A stretch of DNA of 64,000 bases. Source: Undibacterium sp. KW1 (GTDB lineage Bacteria > Pseudomonadota > Gammaproteobacteria > Burkholderiales > Burkholderiaceae_D). Positions within the stretch are counted from its first letter, which is position 1; every line of letters begins with the position of its first letter. The stretch spans positions 992,001 through 1,056,000 of the forward strand of contig NZ_AP018439.1 of NCBI RefSeq assembly GCF_009937955.1, in the 5' to 3' direction. The notes under the pieces were generated by a model. It ran no database searches. It worked only from the letters and a program-made list of their open reading frames with translations, and was not told where the DNA came from. A program made the translations under genes and the position numbers. This document shows positions 18,092 to 26,831 of this stretch, in pieces.

Positions 18092-19390
18092 ATGCAAACC
18101 AATCTCGCTGATTTCATCAAAGACACACGCGAAGGCAAAGAGGCTGAAGATATCTTGCGCAAGTGTGTGCATTGCGGATTCTGTACCGCCACTTGCCCGA
18201 CTTATCAATTGCTCGGCGATGAGCTTGATGGCCCGCGTGGCCGCATCTACCTCATCAAGCAGGTACTGGAAGGCAAACCTGCTACAGTCAAAACCCAGCA
18301 ACACCTGGACCGCTGCCTGACTTGTCGCAATTGCGAAACCACCTGCCCATCCGGTGTGCAATATGGTCGCCTGGTGGATATAGGCCGTCAGGTAGTCGAA
18401 AAACAGGTAGGCCGCCCGCTATTCCAAAAACTGAATCGCGCCGCTCTCAAAGCCGTGCTGCCACGCAAATGGATATTCAATCCAGCGATGAAGCTGGGGC
18501 AAAGCCTGCGCGCAGTCTTGCCCAAGGCTTTGCAAAATAAAGTGCCGGTCGCGCAATATACAGGACTATGGCCGCAAGCTGAACACGCCCGCAAGATGCT
18601 CTTGCTCGATGGCTGCGTACAGCCCGCGATGTCACCAAATATCAATGCTGCCACTGCCAGGGTGCTGGATGCCATGGGCGTACAATTGCAGATTGCTCCC
18701 AAGGCTGGCTGTTGCGGCGCCATACGCTATCACCTGAATGAGCATGAAGATGGCCTCAATGATATGCGCCAGAATATCGATGCCTGGTGGCCCTATGTAG
18801 AGGCCGGTGCAGAAGCCATCGTCATGACAGCCTCCGGCTGCGGTGCCACGGTAAAAGAGTATGGGCATTTGCTGGCACATGATGAGGCCTATGCAGGCAA
18901 GGCTGGAAAAATATCCATGCTGACCCGTGACCTTAGTGAAATTTTGCCAGAATTCCAGCCGCAATTGGTGCAGCGCCTGCAAGGCAATATCAACACACTC
19001 AGCAAGCGCATCGCCTGGCACCCGCCTTGTACGCTGCAACATGGTCAACAAATACGCGGCAAGGTTGAGGGCCTGTTGACGGCGATAGGTGTCGATGTGA
19101 AGCTGTGTGCCGACAGCCATCTATGCTGCGGTTCAGCCGGTACTTATTCTGTCCTGCAACCCAAGCTCTCGTATCAATTGCGGGATAATAAGCTACGCAA
19201 TCTGGAGGCGACAGATGCAGAGATGATCTTGTCGGCGAATATAGGATGCCTCACGCATTTGCAATCAGGCACAGAATTGTCGGTGCAACACTGGATAGAA
19301 CTCATAGACAGGGCCTTGCAGGACTCTGTGATAAGTCAGGATTTACCTGAAGCTGTCAGTGCGCCATCCGCTGTAAATAAACCCGAGTGA
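18092..19390 (+). CDS. glcF: Glycolate oxidase iron-sulfur subunit GlcF
   Basis: A 432-residue subunit that carries electrons from the flavins of GlcDE to the quinone pool. Two ferredoxin-type 4Fe-4S motifs are complete: Cys25, 28, 31, 35 (CVHCGFCTATCP) and Cys75, 78, 81, 85 (CLTCRNCETTCP). Two CCG-type domains follow, with KAGCCGA, ASGCGATVKEYGH, HPPCTLQH and HLCCGSAGTYSV. The last few residues after the CCG domain are variable. It is followed after three bases by the interrupted DUF2867 gene. Confidence 0.96.
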   Translation: MQTNLADFIKDTREGKEAEDILRKCVHCGFCTATCPTYQLLGDELDGPRGRIYLIKQVLEGKPATVKTQQHLDRCLTCRNCETTCPSGVQYGRLVDIGRQVVEKQVGRPLFQKLNRAALKAVLPRKWIFNPAMKLGQSLRAVLPKALQNKVPVAQYTGLWPQAEHARKMLLLDGCVQPAMSPNINAATARVLDAMGVQLQIAPKAGCCGAIRYHLNEHEDGLNDMRQNIDAWWPYVEAGAEAIVMTASGCGATVKEYGHLLAHDEAYAGKAGKISMLTRDLSEILPEFQPQLVQRLQGNINTLSKRIAWHPPCTLQHGQQIRGKVEGLLTAIGVDVKLCADSHLCCGSAGTYSVLQPKLSYQLRDNKLRNLEATDAEMILSANIGCLTHLQSGTELSVQHWIELIDRALQDSVISQDLPEAVSAPSAVNKPE

Positions 19391-19669
19391 CACATGCCCG
19401 GCCAGCGCACACGCCTCAGCGAATGCGGGCATCCAGAGCAAAGTGTGCTGATGCCCGAGCTAGTGCATGCAGCCTATTATCGCGATTCGTACAGGGTTGA
19501 GCTTGGTCGTGGCGAACTGACAGTCAGTGATGCATTTCACGCGATTTTCATGCACAGGCCAGCATGGATGAAATTCATCATGCTCAGCCGTAATTACCTG
19601 ATGTCACTATTTGGTGTTGCCGTACCAGACAAGGCAGAAATCATGCATCCACGCATGAGATCAGATTAT

Positions 19670-19678
19670 AAAGTGGAT
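19670..19678. repeat. Left copy of the 9-bp target-site duplication
   Basis: AAAGTGGAT directly abuts the left end of the IS element. The identical copy lies at 21005-21013 on the other side. Confidence 0.92.
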
Positions 19679-21004
19679 CACTAGTGTCCCAACGTTTCTC
19701 ATAGTAGAGACATCTGTTTTGGTTGATTTTCGTCATTGAGATTTCCCGATGGCGGCGTAAGTAGTTGATTTATTGGTGTTGTTTCAAACATGGTGAGACT
19801 CAGGATTTGTAGAATTTCGTAAAGACTGTGAGGCAAATGCAGACGTTTTTTGACGATAGCGATGAGTACATAAGTACAGACCGCGATCCATATTTGCGTC
19901 TTCACGGCGTTCTCGCTGGTTCCCAGAAAGGTCTTGATACGCAAATGTTGCTTGATCCACTTGAAGAACAATTCGACCTGCCAACGCTGCTTGTAAAGCG
20001 CTGCGATCATCTCCGGTTTGAGAGTGAAATTGTTGGTCAAAAAAATGATGCGTTCCCCAGTGTCGTCCTTGACGACGACACGACGCAAAGTTGCCGGGTA
20101 GTCCTTGCTTGCGTAGAAGAGCGGGAGTACGCCCGTTTGATCGCAGATAACGCTGCTCGTCGCCCGATCGACTGGCTGCGAATACCGACGCTTGAACTTG
20201 GTATTGCTTTTTGCTCTCGTGACAAAGAAGGCGCCCGCCGCATGCAGCCTGTGCAATCGGGCGAAATCCAGGTAGCCGCGATCCATCAGGTAATACGCTC
20301 CTGGCTCGATGAGCAGATCGTCGAGAATATTGACCTCGTGGGTCTTGCCGTCGGTGATATGAATGAAGCTGGGAATAGAGCCGCGCAGGTCCAGCAGTGT
20401 ATGCAATTTGATGGCCGCCTTGGCGGATCGAAAAGGTGCCCACGGATACACCGATAAACACAGATCGATGGTAGTGGCATCGAACGCATAGACCGTTGCA
20501 TCGAGGTCCACGCCAAATGGTTCGCTGGCATACAACGGGCGCGCCATTGCAATCAGATGTTGCACCAGATCGGCGTAAATTTGCCAGGGGCGCGTGGCGT
20601 TTGCATTGGCCAACGTATTGCGGGAAATCGTCGCGCAGCGAAATCCCATGTGGTACAGCCGATGGGGCTGGGCGCGCAAATTGACTTCGATATCGCGCAA
20701 CGATTCCCGATAGGTCAACTGCGCAAAGGCCATGGCGAAGAATTGATCCAGACAGGAAAAATCCTTGACCTTGTGATCGCCCCTGTGGGCTGCGACGCAT
20801 CATCGAAAAGTGGTCAGTGGCAAATACGTCATGACCTGCGAGAAAACGAGTTTGCCCTGATGCGTAGGAGCCTTTGGCGGATATCCGCAAAAAGCTCCAA
20901 TTCTGCGCCTCGACGTTCAAATCGAGACCAGATAAAAACATCATTTTATGCAAACAAATCATTGACTTACAAACCCCTGATGTGAAAACGTTGGGACACT
21001 AGTG
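19679..21004 (-). mobile_element. IS4-family insertion sequence, 1326 bp
   Basis: The element is bounded by perfect 19-bp terminal inverted repeats beginning CACTAGTGTCCCAACG (19679-19697 and 20986-21004). It is flanked by a 9-bp direct duplication, as expected of IS4-family transposition. It contains one transposase gene on the minus strand. Both ends and both duplications are exact, so the insertion is recent. The transposase, however, carries a nonsense codon and may lack its start, so the copy is perhaps mobile only with help from another copy. Confidence 0.92.
19699..20865 (-). pseudogene. IS4-family transposase with an early in-frame stop codon
   Basis: From ATG 20733 to 19699 there are 344 residues with the DDE catalytic core: AFDATTIDL, LMDRGYLDF and YKQRWQVELFFKWIK (the Y-R-E-K signature of IS4). 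Homology clearly continues upstream in the same frame, giving DHKVKDFSCLDQFFAMAFAQLTYRE in pieces, but a TGA at 20800-20802 breaks it inside TTFR*CVAAH. Further up, HQGKLVFSQVMTYLPL resembles the normal beginning of these transposases. The codon where a start is expected is ACG (20863-20865). A shortened product from 20733 is possible, but it would lack part of the N-terminal DNA-binding domain. Confidence 0.8.
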
Positions 21005-21013
21005 AAAGTGGAT
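21005..21013. repeat. Right copy of the 9-bp target-site duplication
   Basis: AAAGTGGAT immediately follows the right inverted repeat and restores the DUF2867 reading frame (KVD). Confidence 0.92.
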
Positions 21014-21293
21014 GAAAAAATAGGAGCATGGCCTATTTTTTATTTGAGTTCAGAAGAACTGGTTGCCGGACGCGACAATCGCCATCTGGATTTCCGGCTT
21101 TCGATTATGCGTGTGGAACAAGGGCAGACCGTCGCTATTGTCATATCAACGGTCTGCATCACTCACAACTGGTTTGGGCGTGCCTATATGCAACTGATAC
21201 GCCCTTTTCATCGCTGGGGCTTAAAACTTCTGATACGCCAGGCAATACTGGCGGGGCGCCTGTGACTTCAGAGTTTATCTCGCGATACCTGTG

Positions 21294-21776
21294 TCACTCC
21301 GCCAGTAGCTTTTCTATATCATCGAGCAAGTCTTTAGGTGCAGTCTGTGGCGCATAGCGTTTGAATACTGTGCCATCTTTCTTGACCAGGAACTTGGTGA
21401 AGTTCCATTTGATGGACTGGCTGCCCAATAAGCCAGGCGCCTGGCTTTTCAGGTGCCGGAACAAAGGGTGAGCCTTGTCGCCGTTGACGTCTATCTTGTC
21501 GAATAGGGGAAAAGTCACGCCATAATTTTTTTCGCAAAAGGAACCAATTTCACCAGCCGACCCCGGTTCCTGATGACCAAACTGGTTACAGGGAAAGCCC
21601 AGTACTTCAACACCCCTGTCCTTGAACTGCTGGTAGATCGCTTCCAGTCCCTTGTACTGTGGCGTAAAGCCGCAATTGCTGGCGGTATTCACGATCAGCA
21701 ATACCTTGCCTGCATATTGCTTCAGATCGACAGGTGCACCTTGTATATTATTGGCTTGGAAATCCAGCGTGCTCAT
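21294..21776 (-). CDS. Glutathione peroxidase family thiol peroxidase
   Basis: A 160-residue thioredoxin-fold peroxidase that reduces hydrogen or organic peroxides in the cytoplasm using thioredoxin or glutathione. The active site is Cys35 in NTASNCGFTPQYKGLE, so it is the cysteine and not the selenocysteine form. LGFPCNQFGHQEPG holds the conserved Gln, and the WNFTKFLV block holds the Trp-Asn pair, completing the catalytic tetrad. Its ATG overlaps the pilU stop codon (ATGA), so it is probably the last gene of a pilT-pilU transcript. BtuE/BsaA-type naming is possible. Confidence 0.94.
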   Translation of the reverse strand: MSTLDFQANNIQGAPVDLKQYAGKVLLIVNTASNCGFTPQYKGLEAIYQQFKDRGVEVLGFPCNQFGHQEPGSAGEIGSFCEKNYGVTFPLFDKIDVNGDKAHPLFRHLKSQAPGLLGSQSIKWNFTKFLVKKDGTVFKRYAPQTAPKDLLDDIEKLLAE

Positions 21777-22909
21777 ACGATACCCAAATGTTTAGTACCT
21801 GCAGTCAGGTCGCGGTCTTTAGCGTCTTTGCCCTTTAACATGATGGCCAGACGCAGTTCATTGACAGAGTCGGCATTGCGCAGTGCATCTTCATACGTGA
21901 TCTGGTCTGCTTCATGTAAATCAAACAAAGATTGATCGAAGGTCTGCATGCCCAGCTCACGGGACTTCTTCATGATCTCTTTGATTTCATGTACCGCACC
22001 TTTGAAGATCAGGTCAGACACCAGAGGTGTATTGAGCATGATCTCTACAGCAGCAGCACGACCCTTGCGACCTTTCAGTGGTACCAGGCGCTGAGAAATA
22101 ACGGCTTTCAAGTTCAGTGACAAATCCATCAGCAATTGCTGGCGACGTTCTTCCGGGAAGAAGTTGATGATACGGTCCAGCGCCTGGTTGGAACTATTCG
22201 CATGCAGGGTAGCCAGGCAAAGATGGCCGGTTTCTGCAAAGGCAACGGCAAAGTCCATGGTTTCGCGGTCACGGATCTCACCGATCTGGATAACGTCTGG
22301 CGCCTGACGCAGGGAGTTTTTCAATGCCGCGCCCCAGTCATCAGTATCAATGCCGATCTCACGCTGGGTGATGATGCAATTCATGTGCGGGTGCACATAT
22401 TCTATAGGGTCTTCGATCGTGATGATGTGACCGTAGCTGTTTGCGTTTCTGTACCCCAGCATGGCCGCCAGCGAGGTGGATTTACCTGAACCGGTAGCAC
22501 CTACCATGATGACCAGACCGCGCTTGGTCATGGCAATTTCCTTGAGATTTTCTGGCAAGCCCAGGTCTTCAAGTTTGGGAATGGCCGTGGTGATTGTCCG
22601 CAAGACCAGGCCAACGCGGCCTTGCTGCATGAAGGCCGAGACGCGGAAGCGCCCGAGCCCAGCAGGACTGATCGCGAAATTACATTCCTTGGTCGATTCA
22701 AATTCTGAAGACTGTTTATCGTTCATGATAGAACGGGCCAGATCGACAGTATGTGCAGGGGACAAAGGTTGGTTCGACACTGGCGTTACCCGCCCGTCTA
22801 TCTTGAAGGCAGGCGGGAAGTCTGCAGTAATAAACAAGTCTGAACCGTTTTTGCTGAGCATGAGTCTCAGCAAATCATTCATGAATTTGGTGGCCTGATC
22901 GCGTTCCAT
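21773..22909 (-). CDS. pilU: Type IV pilus retraction-accessory ATPase PilU
   Basis: A 378-residue AAA-type secretion ATPase of the PilT/PilU family. The start at 22909 (MERDQATKFMNDLL) has AAGGATAA in front; the frame stays open further upstream without support. Walker A is GATGSGKST. The Walker B region is IQIGEIRDRETMDFA, and the LATLHANSSNQALDRI block with conserved histidine is intact. The C-terminal extension after the AIRLI-like region separates PilU from PilT. PilU assists PilT in depolymerising type IV pili for twitching and DNA uptake. It lies 19 bases downstream of pilT on the same strand. Confidence 0.93.
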   Translation of the reverse strand: MERDQATKFMNDLLRLMLSKNGSDLFITADFPPAFKIDGRVTPVSNQPLSPAHTVDLARSIMNDKQSSEFESTKECNFAISPAGLGRFRVSAFMQQGRVGLVLRTITTAIPKLEDLGLPENLKEIAMTKRGLVIMVGATGSGKSTSLAAMLGYRNANSYGHIITIEDPIEYVHPHMNCIITQREIGIDTDDWGAALKNSLRQAPDVIQIGEIRDRETMDFAVAFAETGHLCLATLHANSSNQALDRIINFFPEERRQQLLMDLSLNLKAVISQRLVPLKGRKGRAAAVEIMLNTPLVSDLIFKGAVHEIKEIMKKSRELGMQTFDQSLFDLHEADQITYEDALRNADSVNELRLAIMLKGKDAKDRDLTAGTKHLGIV

Positions 22910-22928
22910 GTTCTTATCCTTTGATCTC

Positions 22929-23972
22929 TTAGCCTGGGAAGTTGTCTGGTGTTTTGGCTGCACCACGTGCAGTCGCCACCGAGATGACATTGCGGCGCAC
23001 CAGATCAGTCAGATTTTGATCCAGTGTCTGCATGCCCAGGTTACTACCGGTTTGTATCGACGAATACATCTGCGCAATCTTGGCTTCGCGGATCAGGTTG
23101 CGTATCGCTGGTGTACCCAGCATGATTTCATGCGCTGCCACACGGCCAGAGCCATCCTTGGTTTTCAGCAGGGTTTGCGAGATGACCGCTTGCAGGGATT
23201 CTGACAACATCGAACGCACCATTTCTTTTTCTTCCGCCGGGAATACGTCAACAATACGGTCAATGGTCTTGGCAGCAGATGAGGTATGCAGGGTGCCGAA
23301 TACCAAGTGACCGGTTTCAGCAGCAGTCAGTGCCAGACGTATGGTTTCCAGATCACGCAACTCACCGACCAGGATGGCATCGGGATCTTCACGCAGGGCA
23401 GAGCGCAGCGCGTTGTTGAAAGACATCGTATGCGGGCCGACTTCACGTTGGTTGATCAGGCATTTTTTGGATTCATGAACAAATTCTATCGGGTCTTCAA
23501 CCGTCAGGATGTGGCCATACTCATTTTCATTGAGGTGATTCACCATGCCTGCCAGTGTCGTGGATTTGCCCGAACCGGTAGGGCCGGTCACCAGGACCAG
23601 ACCACGCGGTTTTAGTGACAAATCAGCAAAGATTTTGGGCGCATTCAACTGTTCCAGCGACAAAATCTTGGACGGAATGGTACGCATGACGGCTGCGGCA
23701 CCACGTTCCTGGTTAAACGCATTCACGCGGAAACGTGCCAGACCAGGGATGGAGAACGAGAAGTCGCACTCCAGCGTGTCTTCATAAGCTTTGCGCTGCG
23801 AGTCATTCATGATGTCATAGATCAACTCATGGACATCTTTATGCTCCAGAGGTGGCAAATTAATGCGCCTGACATCGCCATGTACCCGTATCATGGGCGG
23901 CAAGCCGGAGGATAAGTGTAAGTCGGAGGCATTGTTCTTGACGGAGAACGCCAGCAGTTCTGAAATGTCCAT
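22929..23972 (-). CDS. pilT: Type IV pilus twitching motility ATPase PilT
   Basis: A 347-residue hexameric ATPase that retracts type IV pili at the cytoplasmic face of the inner membrane. MDISELLAFSVKNNASDLHLSSG is the classical PilT beginning. Walker A is GPTGSGKST, the Asp box is TVEDPIEFVHESKKCLINQRE, and the His box is FGTLHTSSAAKTIDRIVDVF. The AIRNLIREAKIAQM motif marks true PilT, needed for retraction. It is transcribed away from yggS, as in many proteobacteria where yggS, proC and pilT are neighbours. Confidence 0.97.
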   Translation of the reverse strand: MDISELLAFSVKNNASDLHLSSGLPPMIRVHGDVRRINLPPLEHKDVHELIYDIMNDSQRKAYEDTLECDFSFSIPGLARFRVNAFNQERGAAAVMRTIPSKILSLEQLNAPKIFADLSLKPRGLVLVTGPTGSGKSTTLAGMVNHLNENEYGHILTVEDPIEFVHESKKCLINQREVGPHTMSFNNALRSALREDPDAILVGELRDLETIRLALTAAETGHLVFGTLHTSSAAKTIDRIVDVFPAEEKEMVRSMLSESLQAVISQTLLKTKDGSGRVAAHEIMLGTPAIRNLIREAKIAQMYSSIQTGSNLGMQTLDQNLTDLVRRNVISVATARGAAKTPDNFPG

Positions 23973-24106
23973 TTATAATTCCGGTAATGAAATCGTTGCT
24001 GATTGTGGGTAAGCTGCTCTAAAGCAAGATAAAAGCAATATTAAGCTGTGGAGGGGAGTTTTACCAGAAGTCCACAACGAATTAGATAGATTTTTGGTTA
24101 CTGATT

Positions 24107-24811
24107 ATGTCCTCAATTTCTGACAACTTGCAAGCCGTAAGTGCGGATATCCGCGCTGCTGCCCTCGCCAGCGGGCGCGATCCGCAACAACTACGCCTGC
24201 TGGCCGTGTCCAAGACCTTTCCTGCTGATGCCGTCATAGATGCGGCTGAGGCTGGGCAGCATAGTTTTGGTGAAAATTACCTGCAGGAAGCTTTGGAGAA
24301 GATGCAGGAAGTAAAGGCAAAAAAGCCGCAACTTCAGCTCGAATGGCATTTTATCGGCCCCATACAAAGTAATAAGACCCGCCCCATTGCCGAGCATTTT
24401 GCCTGGGTACATTCAGTCGACAGGGAAAAAATCGCCCAGCGGCTGTCGGAACAAAGGCCGGCAGAGATGCCAGCACTGAATATTTGTCTGCAAGTTAATA
24501 TTAGTGGTGAGGCAAGCAAAAGTGGTGTTTTGCCAGATGAAGCTTTGGCCCTGGCGCAAAAAATCGTGTTGCTGCCAGGCTTGCGCTTGCGTGGCTTGAT
24601 GGCCGTGCCAGAAGCCAGCGATGATGAACAGGTGCAAAGGCAGGCATTTCGCCAGTTGAAACAGTTGAGTGACAATATACAAGCCGCAGGCATTGCCCTG
24701 GATACCTTGTCCATGGGTATGAGTGGCGACATGCACGCAGCCATCGCAGAAGGCAGCACCATGCTCAGGATAGGAACAGCTATTTTTGGAAACCGGAACT
24801 ATGCAAAATAA
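24107..24811 (+). CDS. yggS: PLP homeostasis protein YggS (PLPBP family)
   Basis: A 234-residue single-domain alanine-racemase-fold protein that binds pyridoxal 5'-phosphate and buffers vitamin B6 and amino-acid pools. The PLP lysine lies in LLAVSKTFPADAVI. FGENYLQEALEKM, WHFIGPIQSNK and LSMGMSGDMHAAIAEGSTMLRIGTAIFG are the family blocks. It is transcribed divergently from pilT and overlaps the start of proC by 11 bases. That coupling is conserved across many bacteria. Confidence 0.95.
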   Translation: MSSISDNLQAVSADIRAAALASGRDPQQLRLLAVSKTFPADAVIDAAEAGQHSFGENYLQEALEKMQEVKAKKPQLQLEWHFIGPIQSNKTRPIAEHFAWVHSVDREKIAQRLSEQRPAEMPALNICLQVNISGEASKSGVLPDEALALAQKIVLLPGLRLRGLMAVPEASDDEQVQRQAFRQLKQLSDNIQAAGIALDTLSMGMSGDMHAAIAEGSTMLRIGTAIFGNRNYAK

Positions 24812-25625
24812 GATGAAAATCGCCTTCATGGGCGGTGGCAACATGGCAAATGCCCTGATAGGCGGCTTGCTCAAGAATTTGACGACGGCTGAACATATTC
24901 ATGTCATAGACCTCAATCAGTCTTCCCTCGATAACTTGAGCAGCGATTTTGGTGTCAGCACAGCACTGGCTGCCGATGCCAGGCTGGCACAGATGGATGC
25001 GATTATCCTGGCTGTCAAACCGCAGCAATTGCGTGAAGTGGTGCAAGGCTTGGCACCATATATTGATAAGCAATTACTGATCTCCATCGCCGCTGGCATA
25101 CGTGCAACCGATATCGCACGCTGGCTGGGTGGCTATGGAAAAATTGTGCGTACCATGCCCAATACCCCGGCACTCATAGGGCAGGGCATGACTGGACTGT
25201 TCGCCCTGGCTGCTGTCAGTGCAGAGCAAAAACAAATGGCCGAGCACATCATGCAAGCGGTCGGTGCAACAACCTGGCTGGACGATGAAAGTTTGCTGGA
25301 TGCTGTTACCGCAGTATCCGGCAGTGGCCCGGCCTATGTGTTTTATTTTATTGAAGCCATGCAGCAGGCGGCAACGGAGCTTGGCCTGAGTCCTGAGCAG
25401 GGCCTGCAACTGGCAATGACGACTTTTACTGGCGCTGCGCAACTTGCCTTGCAAGCGACAGAACCTGTCAGTGTTTTACGTGAGCGCGTGACATCCAAGG
25501 GAGGTACTACCTATGCCGCCCTGACCAGTATGGAAAACGCTGGAGTCAAACAGGCTATCGTCAATGCAGTCAAGGCTGCGGCAGCCAGGGGTAAAGAATT
25601 GGGGGATGAATTCGGGCTAGTGTAA
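24801..25625 (+). CDS. proC: Pyrroline-5-carboxylate reductase
   Basis: A 274-residue enzyme catalysing the last step of proline synthesis, reducing pyrroline-5-carboxylate with NAD(P)H. The Rossmann motif is KIAFMGGGNMANALIGGLL. TMPNTPALIGQGMTGLFA and VSGSGPAYVFYFIEAM are diagnostic, and VTSKGGTTYAAL closes the active site. Possible starts are ATG 24801 (chosen; overlaps yggS) and ATG 24813. A TTG at 24786 is also in frame. Together with proA near the left edge, the window holds two of the three proline-synthesis genes. Confidence 0.96.
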   Translation: MQNKMKIAFMGGGNMANALIGGLLKNLTTAEHIHVIDLNQSSLDNLSSDFGVSTALAADARLAQMDAIILAVKPQQLREVVQGLAPYIDKQLLISIAAGIRATDIARWLGGYGKIVRTMPNTPALIGQGMTGLFALAAVSAEQKQMAEHIMQAVGATTWLDDESLLDAVTAVSGSGPAYVFYFIEAMQQAATELGLSPEQGLQLAMTTFTGAAQLALQATEPVSVLRERVTSKGGTTYAALTSMENAGVKQAIVNAVKAAAARGKELGDEFGLV

Positions 25626-25645
25626 TGAGGAAGGGAGAGGGTGCG

Positions 25646-25981
25646 CTAAGATGATTTCCCAGAGGTACTGACATCTGCGCGCACGCGTTGCAGTATATTG
25701 GCAACGCCGCGCCAGGTTTCCCAGCCCAGTATCGCTGATCTGGCAAAAGAAAATATACGCCTGGGTTTGAATATCAGTATGGCTGCAACAGCCAGACCAC
25801 CGAGCAGCGGGCGCTGGCGGACGATTTGACCAGCTTTGCCAAGCAAGCCTGTGGCTACTCCTGCCATTCCCATGGATTCTTTTAACTCCTGGCAATGCAT
25901 TGTCATCAGACCACGTTCTGCCTGTATCTTCAATAATAAAGCCTGACGCCGTAAGGCCAGTCTTTCCTGACGCTTGCCCAT
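25646..25981 (-). CDS. YqjK-like small protein
   Basis: A 111-residue, strongly basic protein starting MGKRQERLALRRQALLLKIQAERG, the arginine- and lysine-rich opening seen in YqjK-family proteins. One hydrophobic helix, LLGGLAVAAILIF, lies near the middle. It is the third gene of a minus-strand operon (DUF883, YqjE, this gene), with four bases between it and the yqjE stop. In enterobacteria the yqjD-yqjE-yqjK cluster is induced by stationary phase and osmotic stress. The exact role is unknown. Confidence 0.65.
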   Translation of the reverse strand: MGKRQERLALRRQALLLKIQAERGLMTMHCQELKESMGMAGVATGLLGKAGQIVRQRPLLGGLAVAAILIFKPRRIFSFARSAILGWETWRGVANILQRVRADVSTSGKSS

Positions 25982-25984
25982 GGT

Positions 25985-26374
25985 CTAGCCCTGATCCTTT
26001 TGATTATCATTACTACGATTGAAGACAGAGGCATCTTTTTTCAGTTCAGCCAGGCTATGGAATAACAAGCCGGGTTTGTCACGGAACTGTTTGCGCAAGT
26101 GTAAGGCGATTCCCACAGCCAGCAGACCAAATACAGTGATTAAAGCCAGCAATACCGTATAGCGGTAAGTCGTATCCCAAAACACGGCTACCACGGTCAG
26201 TATTGCCAGCATGATGGCAATGCAGGCAAAAAACAATGCTGTCAATGACCATATCAGGCTGGAAGAAAAATGCGCAAGCTCTTCTTCCAGCTCAACCGCA
26301 GCCAGTTCCAGGCGGGTACGAACCATACTGCTCAGTGTCGCAGCAAGTTGTCCCAGCGAATCGCTGATAGCCAT
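25985..26374 (-). CDS. YqjE / phage-holin-superfamily-III-like membrane protein
   Basis: A 129-residue protein with two adjacent transmembrane helices near residues 40-65 and 70-92, preceded by the amphipathic segment RTRLELAAVELEEELAHF that is characteristic of the YqjE/Holin-X family. Despite the family name in databases there is no phage context. It lies between the DUF883 protein and the YqjK-like protein, and is probably a stress-associated inner-membrane component. Its C-terminus is charged and cytoplasmic. Confidence 0.8.
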   Translation of the reverse strand: MAISDSLGQLAATLSSMVRTRLELAAVELEEELAHFSSSLIWSLTALFFACIAIMLAILTVVAVFWDTTYRYTVLLALITVFGLLAVGIALHLRKQFRDKPGLLFHSLAELKKDASVFNRSNDNQKDQG

Positions 26375-26389
26375 TGATTTTTGCTGCGC

Positions 26390-26701
26390 TTATCTGCTAC
26401 GGCCAATCAGCAAGCCAACCAGCAAGCCTACACCGGCTGCAATACCTGCAGATTGCCATGGGTTTTCCTTGACATAGACGTCAGTGGCTTTGGCGGCTTC
26501 TTTTGTGCGTGTGACGACGATATCTTCAATGCGCTCAACTTCAGCCTTGGCATTTCTCAGGGTTTTTTCAAATTTGGCCTTGGCAGACTTGAAGCCTTCG
26601 CTGCCTTGCTGCTCGGTATTTTTCAAGAGTTCTTCTGCATCGCGGATAACCAGATGCAAGTCATTCATCAATTGTTCTTTATGTTCATCTACTGTGCTCA
26701 T
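26390..26701 (-). CDS. DUF883 family protein (ElaB/YqjD-like, ribosome-associated membrane protein)
   Basis: A 103-residue protein. A long N-terminal helix (VIRDAEELLKNTEQQGSEGF) is followed by ENPWQSAGIAAGVGLLVGLLIGRSR, the C-tail membrane anchor with glycine-zipper spacing that defines ElaB/YqjD/DUF883. E. coli YqjD and ElaB bind ribosomes at the inner membrane in stationary phase. It is the first gene of the three-gene operon running to 25646. Confidence 0.88.
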   Translation of the reverse strand: MSTVDEHKEQLMNDLHLVIRDAEELLKNTEQQGSEGFKSAKAKFEKTLRNAKAEVERIEDIVVTRTKEAAKATDVYVKENPWQSAGIAAGVGLLVGLLIGRSR

Positions 26702-26831
26702 GGTTCATCCCTTCAGGTTGGTGAAATAATTTACAGCTTATGCTGATTATGTATGGCTACTTTGCGATATAACAAGACCACGCTTAAATCTGGTTCAGGG
26801 CAGCTAATTAAGAAATTGGCAATCTGTCAGC

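Larger units (their letters stand above)
19394..21265 (+). pseudogene. DUF2867-family gene interrupted by an IS4-family element
   Basis: The first part (19394-19684) encodes 96 residues ending RSDYKVDH, where the last residue and the stop come from the inserted element. The second part resumes at 21005 in the same frame with KVDEKIGAWPIF and runs to the TGA at 21263-21265. Removing the element and one copy of the duplicated AAAGTGGAT restores one open frame of about 180 residues. That frame has DUF2867 features: HRPAWMKFIMLSRNYLMSLFG, RHLDFRLSIMR and LIRPFHRWGLKLLI. Neither half is likely to work alone. The intact gene would have been the last member of the glc transcript. The function of DUF2867 is unknown. 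Confidence 0.85.

Noticed and set aside
19784..20962. A 392-codon minus-strand frame overlapping the transposase
   Set aside because: It is the +1 shadow of the transposase. The Tnp frame alone has the DDE residues and the family pattern; this one is rich in improbable Arg/Gln/Ser stretches.
25985..26374. Phage holin and thus a prophage remnant
   Set aside because: The protein fits the YqjE branch of the holin-like superfamily and sits in a yqjD-yqjE-yqjK-type operon. No phage genes are near.
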